A stretch of DNA of 64,000 bases. Origin: Hyphomicrobiales bacterium (GTDB lineage: Bacteria > Pseudomonadota > Alphaproteobacteria > Rhizobiales > Devosiaceae). Under the pieces are notes generated by a model. The model had not been told where the DNA came from and searched no databases. It saw only the letters and a list, made by a program, of their open reading frames with translations. Below are positions 56,677 through 64,000 of this stretch, piece after piece; position 1 is the stretch's first letter; the number at the start of each line of letters is the position of its first letter. The DNA is taken from assembly GCA_004144345.1 (NCBI GenBank), contig SEEL01000008.1:1-64000 (forward strand), read 5' to 3'. The position numbers and the translations under genes are program-made.

Positions 56677-58840
56677 GATGGCCGAAATCCTGCCCGACGA
56701 GGCCGCGACGCCCGATGTCGAGGCGCTGAAGTCGAGCCCGGCGCGTTTCGTCAACCGCGAGGTCAGCTGGCTGCAGTTTAACATGCGGGTGCTGGAGGAA
56801 GCGGGCAACAAGAACCACCCGCTGCTCGAGCGCATGCGGTTCGTTTCGATCTCGGCCAACAATCTCGACGAATTCTTCATGGTGCGGGTCGCCGGCCTGA
56901 AGGGGCAGTTGCGCGCCGGTCTCCAGAAGCAGAGCGCCGACGGGCTGACGCCGGCCGAGCAACTCGACGAGATCGCGACGCTCGCCCAACATTTGCAGCT
57001 CGAGCAGCAGGACCATTGGCAGACGCTGCGCGAAGAATTGTTCGCCAAGGACGTGGTGATCCACGAAGCCGATGATTTGACGCAGGACCAGATCCGCTAT
57101 CTGCAGCGGCTGTTCCGCGAGGAAATCTTCCCGGTGCTGACGCCGATCGCCGTCGATCCGGCGCACCCGTTCCCGTTCATTCCCAATCTCGGCTTCACGC
57201 TGGCGTTCGAGTTGGTGCGGCCGGGCTCGGCGCAGACGCTCACGGCGCTGGTGCGCGTGCCGTCCAATCTCGACCGCTTCATCACGTTGCCATCGGGACT
57301 GGTGGCAGATGGCAGGGTCGAGGTTGTGACCATCGACACGCTGATCAACCTGTTCCTGCACAAGATGTTCCCCGGCTATGAAGTGGCGGGTTCCGGCGCC
57401 TTCCGCATCATCCGCGACAGCGAAATCGAAATCGACGACGAGGCGGCCGACCTCGTGGTCGAGTTCGAACTGGCCCTGCGCCAACGCCGGCGCGGCCAGG
57501 TGATCCGGCTCGAGATCGAGAAAAAGATGCCGCGGGCACTGCGGCGCCAGATCTCGGAGCGGCTGGGCGCCACGGCCGCCGACACGTTCGAGGTGGAAGG
57601 CTTTCTCGGCCTCGCCGACGCCAGCAAGATCTGCGAGATCGACCGGCCGGATTTGAAGTTCCAGCCCTATATTCCGCGCTATCCCGAGCGGGTGCGCGAC
57701 TATAATGGCGATCTGTTCGCGGCCATCAGGGCCAAGGATCTGCTCGTCCATCATCCGTTCGAATCGTTCGACGTGGTGGCACAGTTCCTGATGCAGGCGG
57801 CGCGCGACCCCGATGTGGTAGCGATCAAGCAGACGCTCTACCGCACGTCGCGCGACAGCCCGATCGTCAAGGCGCTGGTGATTGCGGCCGAGGCGGGCAA
57901 GTCGGTGACGGCGCTGGTCGAGCTCAAGGCGCGGTTCGACGAAGAGGCCAATATCCGCTGGGCGCGCGACCTCGAACGGGCCGGCGCGCAGGTGGTGTTC
58001 GGCTTCATCGAGCTCAAGACGCACGCCAAGATGAGCCAGGTGGTGCGGCGCGAGGGCGGCAAGCTGGTCAGCTATTGCCACCTCGGCACTGGCAATTATC
58101 ACCCCATCACCGCCAAGATTTATACCGACCTCAGCTATTTCACGACCGACCCGTCGATCACCCGCGACGTGGCCCGCGTGTTCAACTTCATCACGGGCTA
58201 TGCGCGGCCGACCGAACTCGAGGCGATTGCGGTTTCGCCGGTAAACCTCCGCTCGACGCTGCTTGAGCACATCGCCAGGGAAGTGGGGTTCGCCGAGCGC
58301 GGCCAACCGGCCAACATCTGGCTCAAGATGAACGCGCTGGTCGATCCGGAGATCATCGACGCGCTCTATGGCGCCAGCCAGAAGGGCGTGAAGATCGAGC
58401 TGATTGTGCGCGGTATCTGCTGCCTGAGGCCCGGAATTCCGGGCTTTTCCGACAATATCCGGGTCAAATCGGTGGTCGGGCGCTTCCTCGAGCATTCGCG
58501 CATCTATTGCTTCGGGCAGGGCGAGCCGATGCCCTCGCGCAAGGCCAAGGTCTACATGTCATCGGCCGACATCATGCAGCGCAACCTCGACTGGCGCGTG
58601 GAGGTGATGGTTCCCATCCTGAACAAGACCGTGCATAAGCAGATCCTCGACCGCATGCTCGTGGCGTATCTCAAGGACAACCAGCAGAGCTGGGAGGTTC
58701 TCCCCGACGGCAGTTCGCATCGGCAGCCGCTGGCGGAGGGAGAAGAACCCTACAGCGCGCATAACTACTTCATGACCAATGCGAGCCTGAGTGGTCGCGG
58801 CAGCGCTCTACCGCGCGACAACGAAGAGAGTGACGATTGA
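56669..58840 (+). CDS. ppk: Polyphosphate kinase 1
   Basis: PPK1 polymerises ATP phosphates into polyphosphate. ATG at 56669 overlaps the hdaA end, with GGAAGG eight bases upstream; in-frame ATGs at 56663 and 56678 are possible. The 723-residue protein has the catalytic His in KTHAKMSQV, the [11 protein letters not shown] segment and the second His in [10 protein letters not shown]. Normal four-domain length. Confidence 0.96.
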   Translation: MNEMAEILPDEAATPDVEALKSSPARFVNREVSWLQFNMRVLEEAGNKNHPLLERMRFVSISANNLDEFFMVRVAGLKGQLRAGLQKQSADGLTPAEQLDEIATLAQHLQLEQQDHWQTLREELFAKDVVIHEADDLTQDQIRYLQRLFREEIFPVLTPIAVDPAHPFPFIPNLGFTLAFELVRPGSAQTLTALVRVPSNLDRFITLPSGLVADGRVEVVTIDTLINLFLHKMFPGYEVAGSGAFRIIRDSEIEIDDEAADLVVEFELALRQRRRGQVIRLEIEKKMPRALRRQISERLGATAADTFEVEGFLGLADASKICEIDRPDLKFQPYIPRYPERVRDYNGDLFAAIRAKDLLVHHPFESFDVVAQFLMQAARDPDVVAIKQTLYRTSRDSPIVKALVIAAEAGKSVTALVELKARFDEEANIRWARDLERAGAQVVFGFIELKTHAKMSQVVRREGGKLVSYCHLGTGNYHPITAKIYTDLSYFTTDPSITRDVARVFNFITGYARPTELEAIAVSPVNLRSTLLEHIAREVGFAERGQPANIWLKMNALVDPEIIDALYGASQKGVKIELIVRGICCLRPGIPGFSDNIRVKSVVGRFLEHSRIYCFGQGEPMPSRKAKVYMSSADIMQRNLDWRVEVMVPILNKTVHKQILDRMLVAYLKDNQQSWEVLPDGSSHRQPLAEGEEPYSAHNYFMTNASLSGRGSALPRDNEESDD

Positions 58841-60378
58841 ACCAACTCTGGGGTCTCGAGTCGGACCCGACGGCGCAGGGACGCATTCAGGGTGCGCGGC
58901 CCGTGGCCGTGCTCGACATCGGCTCGAACTCGGTGCGTCTGGTCGTCTATGAGCGGCTCGCCCGTTCGCTCACGCCGCTCTACAACGAAAAATCCTCCTG
59001 CGCGCTGGGCCGCGGACTCGCCCAGACCGGGCGGCTGGCCTACGAGAATGTCGACCGGGCGCTGACGGCGATCCAGCGCTTCGCGCTGGTGGCGCGGCTG
59101 ATGAAGGCCGGTGAGGTACACATCCTTGCGACGTCCGCCGTCCGCGATGCCTCCAATTCCAAGGCGTTCGTGGATGCCGTCGAGGCGACGATGGGGGCTA
59201 GCGTGCAGGTGCTGAGCGGCGAGGCCGAGGCGCATTTCGCGGCGCTTGGCGTGGTGGCCGGCATTCCCAATTTTACCGGCATCGTCGGCGACCTCGGCGG
59301 CGGCAGCCTCGAACTGTCGTCGATCACCGCCGGCCATGACGCGGTGGGCGAGACCCACGAACTCGGCGTCATCCGCATGCAGGACGATTCCGGCAAATCG
59401 GTCGCCAAGGCGCGCGAACTGGCGCGGCAGCGGGTTGCCACATCGGCGCTGCTCGACCGCAAGGCCGGCGGCCAGTTCTGCGCCATTGGCGGTACGTGGC
59501 GGACGCTGGCGAAGATCCACCAGGTGCTGCGCGACTATCCGCTGCATATGGTGCAGCACTACACGGCCGCGGCGAGCGACATCATCAAGATGTGCGACGA
59601 GATCGTCGAAGCGGCGGTGGCGGGCAAGCCTTACGAGGGTGCCGAACACGCCAGTTCGTCACGCCGGGACCTCGCCCCGTTCGGTGCTGCGGTGCTGAGC
59701 GAAGTGCTGCGGGCAGGCAAGTTCGAGACGGTGATGTTCTCGGCCCTGGGCGTGCGTGAAGGCTATCTCTACAGCCTGCTGCCGGCAGAGGAGCAGGCTG
59801 TCGACCCGCTACTGCAGGGCGCCGAGGAAGTCTCAATCCTGCGCTCGCGATCGCCGGCCCATGCGGGCGATCTGATTGATTTCACCGGCCAGTTCCTGAA
59901 CGCCATCCACGTCAAGGAAAACGAAGAGGAGGAGCGGCTGCGCAAGGTCGCCTGCTACCTCTCCGATATCGGCTGGCGGGGCCATCCGGACTATCGCGGC
60001 GAGCAGAGCGTCAACATGGTCACCTATGGCTCGCTGGCGGGCGTTGATCATCCGGGCCGGGCGTTTCTCGCCGAGTCCCTGGCGGTCCGCTACATGGGCC
60101 TCAAGCACAAATCCATGAGCCAGCAATTGATCGAGCTGGCGGGGCCGGCCTCGAACATGAAGGCAAGGCTGCTGGGCGCGATTTTCCGCGTCGCCTATCC
60201 GATGTCGGCAGCAATGCCCGGCGTCCTGCCCCGCACCAGCTTCTCTCTCGAGGGCAACCGGCTGAGGCTGCATCTGCCGACCGAACTTGCGTTCCTGGCC
60301 GGCGAGCATCTGCAGGGGCGCCTTGACCAACTGGCCAGCGTCGCGGGCATCAAGAGCTCGGAAATCGTGGCGGCCTAA
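58837..60378 (+). CDS. ppx: Exopolyphosphatase (Ppx/GppA family)
   Basis: This enzyme removes terminal phosphate from polyphosphate (and possibly pppGpp). The TTG start overlaps the ppk stop (TTGA); no ATG gives a better family N-terminus. The 513 residues show the actin-like motifs [11 protein letters not shown] and [12 protein letters not shown], and a C-terminal HD-like helical region ([13 protein letters not shown]). Ppk and Ppx are likely made together. Confidence 0.93.
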   Translation: MNQLWGLESDPTAQGRIQGARPVAVLDIGSNSVRLVVYERLARSLTPLYNEKSSCALGRGLAQTGRLAYENVDRALTAIQRFALVARLMKAGEVHILATSAVRDASNSKAFVDAVEATMGASVQVLSGEAEAHFAALGVVAGIPNFTGIVGDLGGGSLELSSITAGHDAVGETHELGVIRMQDDSGKSVAKARELARQRVATSALLDRKAGGQFCAIGGTWRTLAKIHQVLRDYPLHMVQHYTAAASDIIKMCDEIVEAAVAGKPYEGAEHASSSRRDLAPFGAAVLSEVLRAGKFETVMFSALGVREGYLYSLLPAEEQAVDPLLQGAEEVSILRSRSPAHAGDLIDFTGQFLNAIHVKENEEEERLRKVACYLSDIGWRGHPDYRGEQSVNMVTYGSLAGVDHPGRAFLAESLAVRYMGLKHKSMSQQLIELAGPASNMKARLLGAIFRVAYPMSAAMPGVLPRTSFSLEGNRLRLHLPTELAFLAGEHLQGRLDQLASVAGIKSSEIVAA

Positions 60379-60394
60379 CTGCCCGCCCTCAGTT

Positions 60395-61549
60395 TTAGTT
60401 TTCGATCTGTATTTCGATGACGCCCTTGCGGGTGGCGGCGAGGCCGATCTTGCCGTGCTTGATGGCCAGGGCTTTTTCGCCGAACAGCTTGCGGCGCCAG
60501 CCGCGCAGCGCCGGCACGTCGGCGTCGTCATCGAGCACAAGGGCGTCGATTTCGTCTGACGTGGCGAGGATGCGGGCGGCAACGCCATGCTCTTCGCTGA
60601 CGGCCTTGAGGAGGACGCGGACGAGATCGCCCACAGCACCTTTTGGCGAGGGACCGCGGTAGCGCTCGGGCGCCGGCGGCAACTCGTTCTTGGGCAGTTC
60701 CTCGACCTGCTTGATCAGCGCGATGAGCTCCTGCGCGGCGGAGGAGCGGCCATAGCCGCGCTGCACGGCCCGCAGCTTGTCGAAGGCCTCGGGCGCCTGC
60801 GGGCGCTGCATGGCGAGTTCGATCAGCGCATCGTCCTTGAGCACGCGGCTACGGGGCTGGTCGGTGTCCTGCGCGCGGCGCTCGCGCCAGGCGGCGATGA
60901 CTTTCAGCGCAGCCAGATCGCGCGGGCGGCTGAGCTTGGTCTTGAACCGCTCCCAGGCGTTTTCGGGCTTCACGACATAGGTGTCGATGGAGCGCAGGAC
61001 GCTGAGTTCGTCCTCGACCCAGTCCCAGCGATTGGTGTCGGTGACCTGCTGGCGCAGCTTCACATAGATGTCGCGCAGATGCGTGACGTCGGCGAGGGCG
61101 TAGAGCCGCTGCTTTTCGGTGAGCGGCCGGTGCGACCAGTCGGTGAAGCGCGAAGATTTGTCGAGATCGACGCCGGTGACCGAGCGCACGAGATTGTCGT
61201 AGCTGACACTGTCGCCGAAGCCGCAGACAGAGGCGGCGATCTGGGTATCGAAGATGTTCTGCGGCACGACGCCGGAGAGCTTGACGAAGATCTCGATATC
61301 CTGCCGGGCGGCATGGAATACTTTGACGACCTTCTTGTTGGCCAGCAGTTCGAAAAACGGCTGGAGGCTCAGCCCGTCGGCGAGCGGATCGACGAGGATC
61401 GCTTCATCCGGGGTGGCGGCCTGCAACAGGCAGAGTTTCGGCCAATAGGTGGTTTCGCGCAGGAATTCGGTGTCGACGGTGACGAATTCGAATTGGGTGG
61501 CGCGCGCGCAGAAGGCGGCAAGCGCGTCGGTCGTGGTAATCAGCTCCAT
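60395..61549 (-). CDS. rnd: Ribonuclease D
   Basis: RNase D trims tRNA 3' ends. The 384-residue DEDD exonuclease has DxE in TVDTEFLRE, Asp in FHAARQDIEIF and the YxxxD motif in YALADVTHLRD. A HRDC domain (about 200-290) follows. Normal length. It is convergent with ppx and divergent from aspS. Confidence 0.94.
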   Translation of the reverse strand: MELITTTDALAAFCARATQFEFVTVDTEFLRETTYWPKLCLLQAATPDEAILVDPLADGLSLQPFFELLANKKVVKVFHAARQDIEIFVKLSGVVPQNIFDTQIAASVCGFGDSVSYDNLVRSVTGVDLDKSSRFTDWSHRPLTEKQRLYALADVTHLRDIYVKLRQQVTDTNRWDWVEDELSVLRSIDTYVVKPENAWERFKTKLSRPRDLAALKVIAAWRERRAQDTDQPRSRVLKDDALIELAMQRPQAPEAFDKLRAVQRGYGRSSAAQELIALIKQVEELPKNELPPAPERYRGPSPKGAVGDLVRVLLKAVSEEHGVAARILATSDEIDALVLDDDADVPALRGWRRKLFGEKALAIKHGKIGLAATRKGVIEIQIEN

Positions 61550-61750
61550 TGGTCCAGTCTTCGCGTGTTTAGGCGCCCCGGGACACCAGGGCTAGAAGTG
61601 CCGCTCATATCAGGGGTTTGCGCGCCGCTCCAGCGCCGAATAAGACAAGGTTACCCGTGGGATGGGCCGGAATCTTGACAATCCGGGCCTCGCATGCGCT
61701 TGTCCGGCGCCATTTTGGCCGACTCCAACCCTGCAACGAGAACCCAAAAA

Positions 61751-63535
61751 ATGCACGTTTACCGCTCCCACACCTGTGCCGCTCTGACTACGGCGGACGT
61801 GGGCAATAATGTGCGGCTTTCGGGCTGGGTGCATCGTGTCCGCGACCATGGCGGCCTGCTGTTCATCGATCTGCGCGACCATTACGGCCAGACGCAGCTG
61901 GTGATCGATCCGGATTCGTCGGCCTTCAAGCTGGCCGAGACCGTGCGCTCGGAATGGGTGATCCGCGTCGACGGCGAGGTGAAGGCCCGTACGCCCGAGA
62001 CGGTGAACGCCAAGCAGCCGACCGGCGCGGTGGAAGTGTTCATCCGCGAGATGACGGTGCTGGGCGAGGCCAAGGAACTGCCGCTGCCGGTGTTCGGCGA
62101 GCCCGATTATCCGGAAGAGCTGCGGCTCAAGTATCGTTTCCTCGACCTCCGCCGCGAGACGCTGCACGCCAACATCGTCAAGCGCACCAAGATCATCGCC
62201 GCGATGCGCCAGAAGATGAACGGCGCCGGCTTTGCCGAATACTCGACGCCGATCCTGACGGCCTCGTCGCCGGAAGGCGCACGCGACTTCCTCGTGCCGA
62301 GCCGTATCCATCCGGGCACTTTCTTCGCGCTGCCGCAGGCACCGCAGCAGTACAAGCAGCTGCTGATGGTGGCGGGCTTCGACCGCTATTTCCAGATCGC
62401 GCCGTGCTTCCGTGACGAAGATCCGCGCCTCGACCGCCTGCCGGGCGAGTTCTACCAGCTCGACCTCGAGATGAGCTTCGTCACGCAGGAAGACATCTGG
62501 GGTACGGTGGAGCCGGTGATGATCTCGATCTTCGAGGAATTCGCGGACGGCAAGCCGGTGACCAAGGAATGGCCGCGCATCCCGTACGACACGGCGATCC
62601 GCAAATATGGTTCGGACAAGCCGGACCTGCGCAACCCGATCGAGATGCAGGCCGTGACGGCGCATTTCGCCGGTTCGGGCTTCAAGGTGTTCGCGGGCCA
62701 GATCGCCAGCGACGAGAAGACCGAGGTCTGGGCGATTCCCGCCAAGACCGGCGGCAGCCGCGCCTTCTGCGACCGCATGAATGGCTGGGCGCAGTCGGAG
62801 GGCCAGCCGGGCCTCGCGTATATCTTCTGGCGCACCGAGAACGGCGCGCTCGAAGGCGCGGGGCCGGTGGCCAAGAACATCGGACCGGAGCGCACCGAGG
62901 CGATCCGCCAGCAGTTGGGTCTCGGCGAGGGTGATGCCGTGTTCTTCGTGCTCGGCCGTCCCGAAAAAATGTACAAGTTCGCTGGCCAGGCGCGCACCAA
63001 GGTGGGCACCGAGCTCAACCTCGTCGATACCGAGCGCTTCGAGCTCTGCTGGATCGTCGACTTCCCGTTCTACGAGTGGAGCGAGGAAGAAAAGCGCGTC
63101 GACTTCGCCCACAACCCGTTCTCGATGCCGCAGGGCGGCCGCGAGGCGCTGGAGTCGCAGGATCCGCTGACCATCAAGGCGTACCAGTACGACGCAGTCT
63201 GCAACGGTTTTGAGATCGCCTCAGGCTCGATCCGTAACCAGGAGCCGGAGACGATGGTGAAAGCCTTCGAACTCACCGGCAAGTCGCGGGCCGAGGTCGA
63301 AGAGCAGTTCGGTGGCCTTTACCGGGCGTTCCAGTACGGCGCTCCGCCGCATGGTGGCGCTGCCTTTGGTATCGACCGCGTGGTGATGCTGCTGTGTGGC
63401 GCGGAGAACCTCCGCGAGATCACGCTGTTCCCGATGAACCAGCAGGCGCAGGACCTGCTGATGGGCGCGCCAAGCGCTGCCTCGGCCAAGCAGCTGCGCG
63501 AACTGCACCTGCGCCTGAACGTCCAGGAAAAATGA
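61751..63535 (+). CDS. aspS: Aspartate-tRNA ligase
   Basis: The 594-residue class II synthetase starts at 61751 (MHVYRSHTC). It shows the anticodon-binding N-terminus ([19 protein letters not shown]), motif 2 region ([24 protein letters not shown]) and motif 3 [16 protein letters not shown] insertion is present. With GatCAB here it may also be nondiscriminating (Asp-tRNA-Asn); that is inference. A TTGACA at 61675-61680 is a possible -35 element but no good -10 follows. Confidence 0.95.
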   Translation: MHVYRSHTCAALTTADVGNNVRLSGWVHRVRDHGGLLFIDLRDHYGQTQLVIDPDSSAFKLAETVRSEWVIRVDGEVKARTPETVNAKQPTGAVEVFIREMTVLGEAKELPLPVFGEPDYPEELRLKYRFLDLRRETLHANIVKRTKIIAAMRQKMNGAGFAEYSTPILTASSPEGARDFLVPSRIHPGTFFALPQAPQQYKQLLMVAGFDRYFQIAPCFRDEDPRLDRLPGEFYQLDLEMSFVTQEDIWGTVEPVMISIFEEFADGKPVTKEWPRIPYDTAIRKYGSDKPDLRNPIEMQAVTAHFAGSGFKVFAGQIASDEKTEVWAIPAKTGGSRAFCDRMNGWAQSEGQPGLAYIFWRTENGALEGAGPVAKNIGPERTEAIRQQLGLGEGDAVFFVLGRPEKMYKFAGQARTKVGTELNLVDTERFELCWIVDFPFYEWSEEEKRVDFAHNPFSMPQGGREALESQDPLTIKAYQYDAVCNGFEIASGSIRNQEPETMVKAFELTGKSRAEVEEQFGGLYRAFQYGAPPHGGAAFGIDRVVMLLCGAENLREITLFPMNQQAQDLLMGAPSAASAKQLRELHLRLNVQEK

Positions 63536-63541
63536 AACGTG

Positions 63542-63568
63542 TCCGCTACGTCAGGTTGTCGTAGCGGA
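63542..63568 (+). terminator. Hairpin after aspS
   Basis: TCCGCTACG (63542-63550) and CGTAGCGGA (63560-63568) form a nine-base perfect stem with a nine-base loop, seven bases past the aspS stop. No U-run follows, so termination strength is uncertain. Confidence 0.5.
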
Positions 63569-63620
63569 GATCGACCACAGCTCCGAGCACCGGCAGGGTC
63601 TGATCCATGCGCTTGAGCGC

Positions 63621-63929
63621 ATGGCGGGCCGGGGCCGGTTGAGCGACGGGGATGCGGCTCGCGCCAGGGCCGCCTTCGCCTTGTTCAACAAGCACCTGCC
63701 GGTACCGGACCGCCTCTCGCGCAGCGCCAAGGCCCATCCGCAGGGGGTGGCCCTGAGTTGGTTCAAGGACCACGCGGTCGAGCCCATTGCGCAGATGCGC
63801 AACATCGCGTCGATCCTGGAGGCGTACGGTACCAGTACCGAAATGATCTGGACCGAGCGGCCGGGATACATCGTGTACGAAGGTGCGTTCCAGATTGCCG
63901 CCGAGCCCTTCGCGGATACGCCGACTTAG
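63621..63929 (+). CDS. Conserved hypothetical protein
   Basis: The 102-residue protein contains FALFNKHLPVPDRLS, ALSWFKDHA and a C-terminal RPGYIVYEGAFQIAAEPF segment, which looks conserved. The frame stays open back to aspS, so the start may lie upstream, but the hairpin at 63542-63568 argues for a start after it. No function can be assigned. Confidence 0.65.
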   Translation: MAGRGRLSDGDAARARAAFALFNKHLPVPDRLSRSAKAHPQGVALSWFKDHAVEPIAQMRNIASILEAYGTSTEMIWTERPGYIVYEGAFQIAAEPFADTPT

Positions 63930-63935
63930 GTGGGT

Positions 63936-63953
63936 GGTTAACGAACATTAACC
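63936..63953. promoter_or_regulatory. TTAA-type inverted repeat
   Basis: GGTTAA and TTAACC flank six bases. Two TTAA half-sites resemble a CtrA site, but CtrA sites usually have seven bases between. The window ends 47 bases later with no further gene visible. Confidence 0.3.
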
Positions 63954-64000
63954 ATCGCTTAAGGCCCGGCCGATAACCCTAGTGCAATCTGGGGGAGTCG

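Noticed and set aside
61675-61703. A full promoter for aspS using TTGACA at 61675
   Set aside because: No -10-like hexamer lies at 16-18 bases; I keep only the isolated -35 match as a note.
63532-63565. A ten-codon plus-strand ORF overlapping the aspS stop
   Set aside because: It is cut by the hairpin region and is too short to support.

Overview
The window is a GC-rich chromosomal segment of an alphaproteobacterium. Gene content and order (dnaE; rpsB-tsf-pyrH-frr-uppS-cdsA-rseP-bamA-lpxD-fabZ-lpxA-lpxI-lpxB-gltA; pyrB-pyrC-like-plsY-dprA-topA; purM-purN beside a PerM-like transporter, hdaA, ppk, ppx, rnd and aspS) fit the order Hyphomicrobiales. The mix looks most like Devosia or a close relative. 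That placement is inferred from gene order and protein character, not from a database search. I saw no rRNA, tRNA, CRISPR array, insertion sequence or prophage; almost everything is core chromosome with a few small accessory inserts.

Layout. 1-5.0 kb: an intergenic palindrome, a LexA-type SOS box, a 32-residue membrane peptide and dnaE, then a secreted SH3-like protein and a ParDE pair whose toxin gene is frameshifted. 5.0-17.9 kb: translation factors (rpsB, tsf, frr), UMP kinase, then envelope biogenesis (uppS, cdsA, rseP, bamA, lpxD, fabZ, lpxA, lpxI, lpxB). The dxr gene that often sits between cdsA and rseP is absent. 17.9-25.7 kb: gltA, gltX, a ComEC homologue, a three-gene 2-keto-3-deoxygalactonate operon and rpmG. 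25.8-36 kb, all on the minus strand: a DUF983 protein, rnr, topA with a histone H1-like tail, dprA, plsY, a dihydroorotase-like protein lacking zinc ligands, pyrB and ruvX. 36-47 kb: the GatCAB amidotransferase genes split into gatC/gatA and gatB, each with an adjacent acetyltransferase. Between them lie a variable block with a novel-looking two-gene membrane/secreted pair sharing one motif, a HAD phosphatase, two divergent transglutaminases, a YjhX-family protein, a cytochrome c and a chorismate mutase. 47-53 kb: an RNA methyltransferase, an AhpD-like protein, an EamA transporter, a GGDEF-EAL protein and a glycosyltransferase. 53-64 kb: purN, purM, a PerM-like transporter, hdaA, ppk, ppx, rnd, aspS and a small conserved protein.

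How the genes work together. One run links ribosome function to phospholipid and lipid A synthesis and outer-membrane protein assembly. A second couples pyrimidine synthesis, phospholipid synthesis (plsY) and DNA topology or uptake (topA, dprA) through start/stop overlaps. A third groups purine synthesis, replication control (hdaA) and polyphosphate turnover (ppk/ppx).

The observations most worth a second look are the SOS-box-controlled micro-membrane peptide in front of dnaE, the two-gene pair at 39.2-40.2 kb, the structured rpsB leader with two UUCG-capped hairpins, the gltA terminator embedded inside the lpxB coding sequence, and the zinc-ligand-less dihydroorotase.
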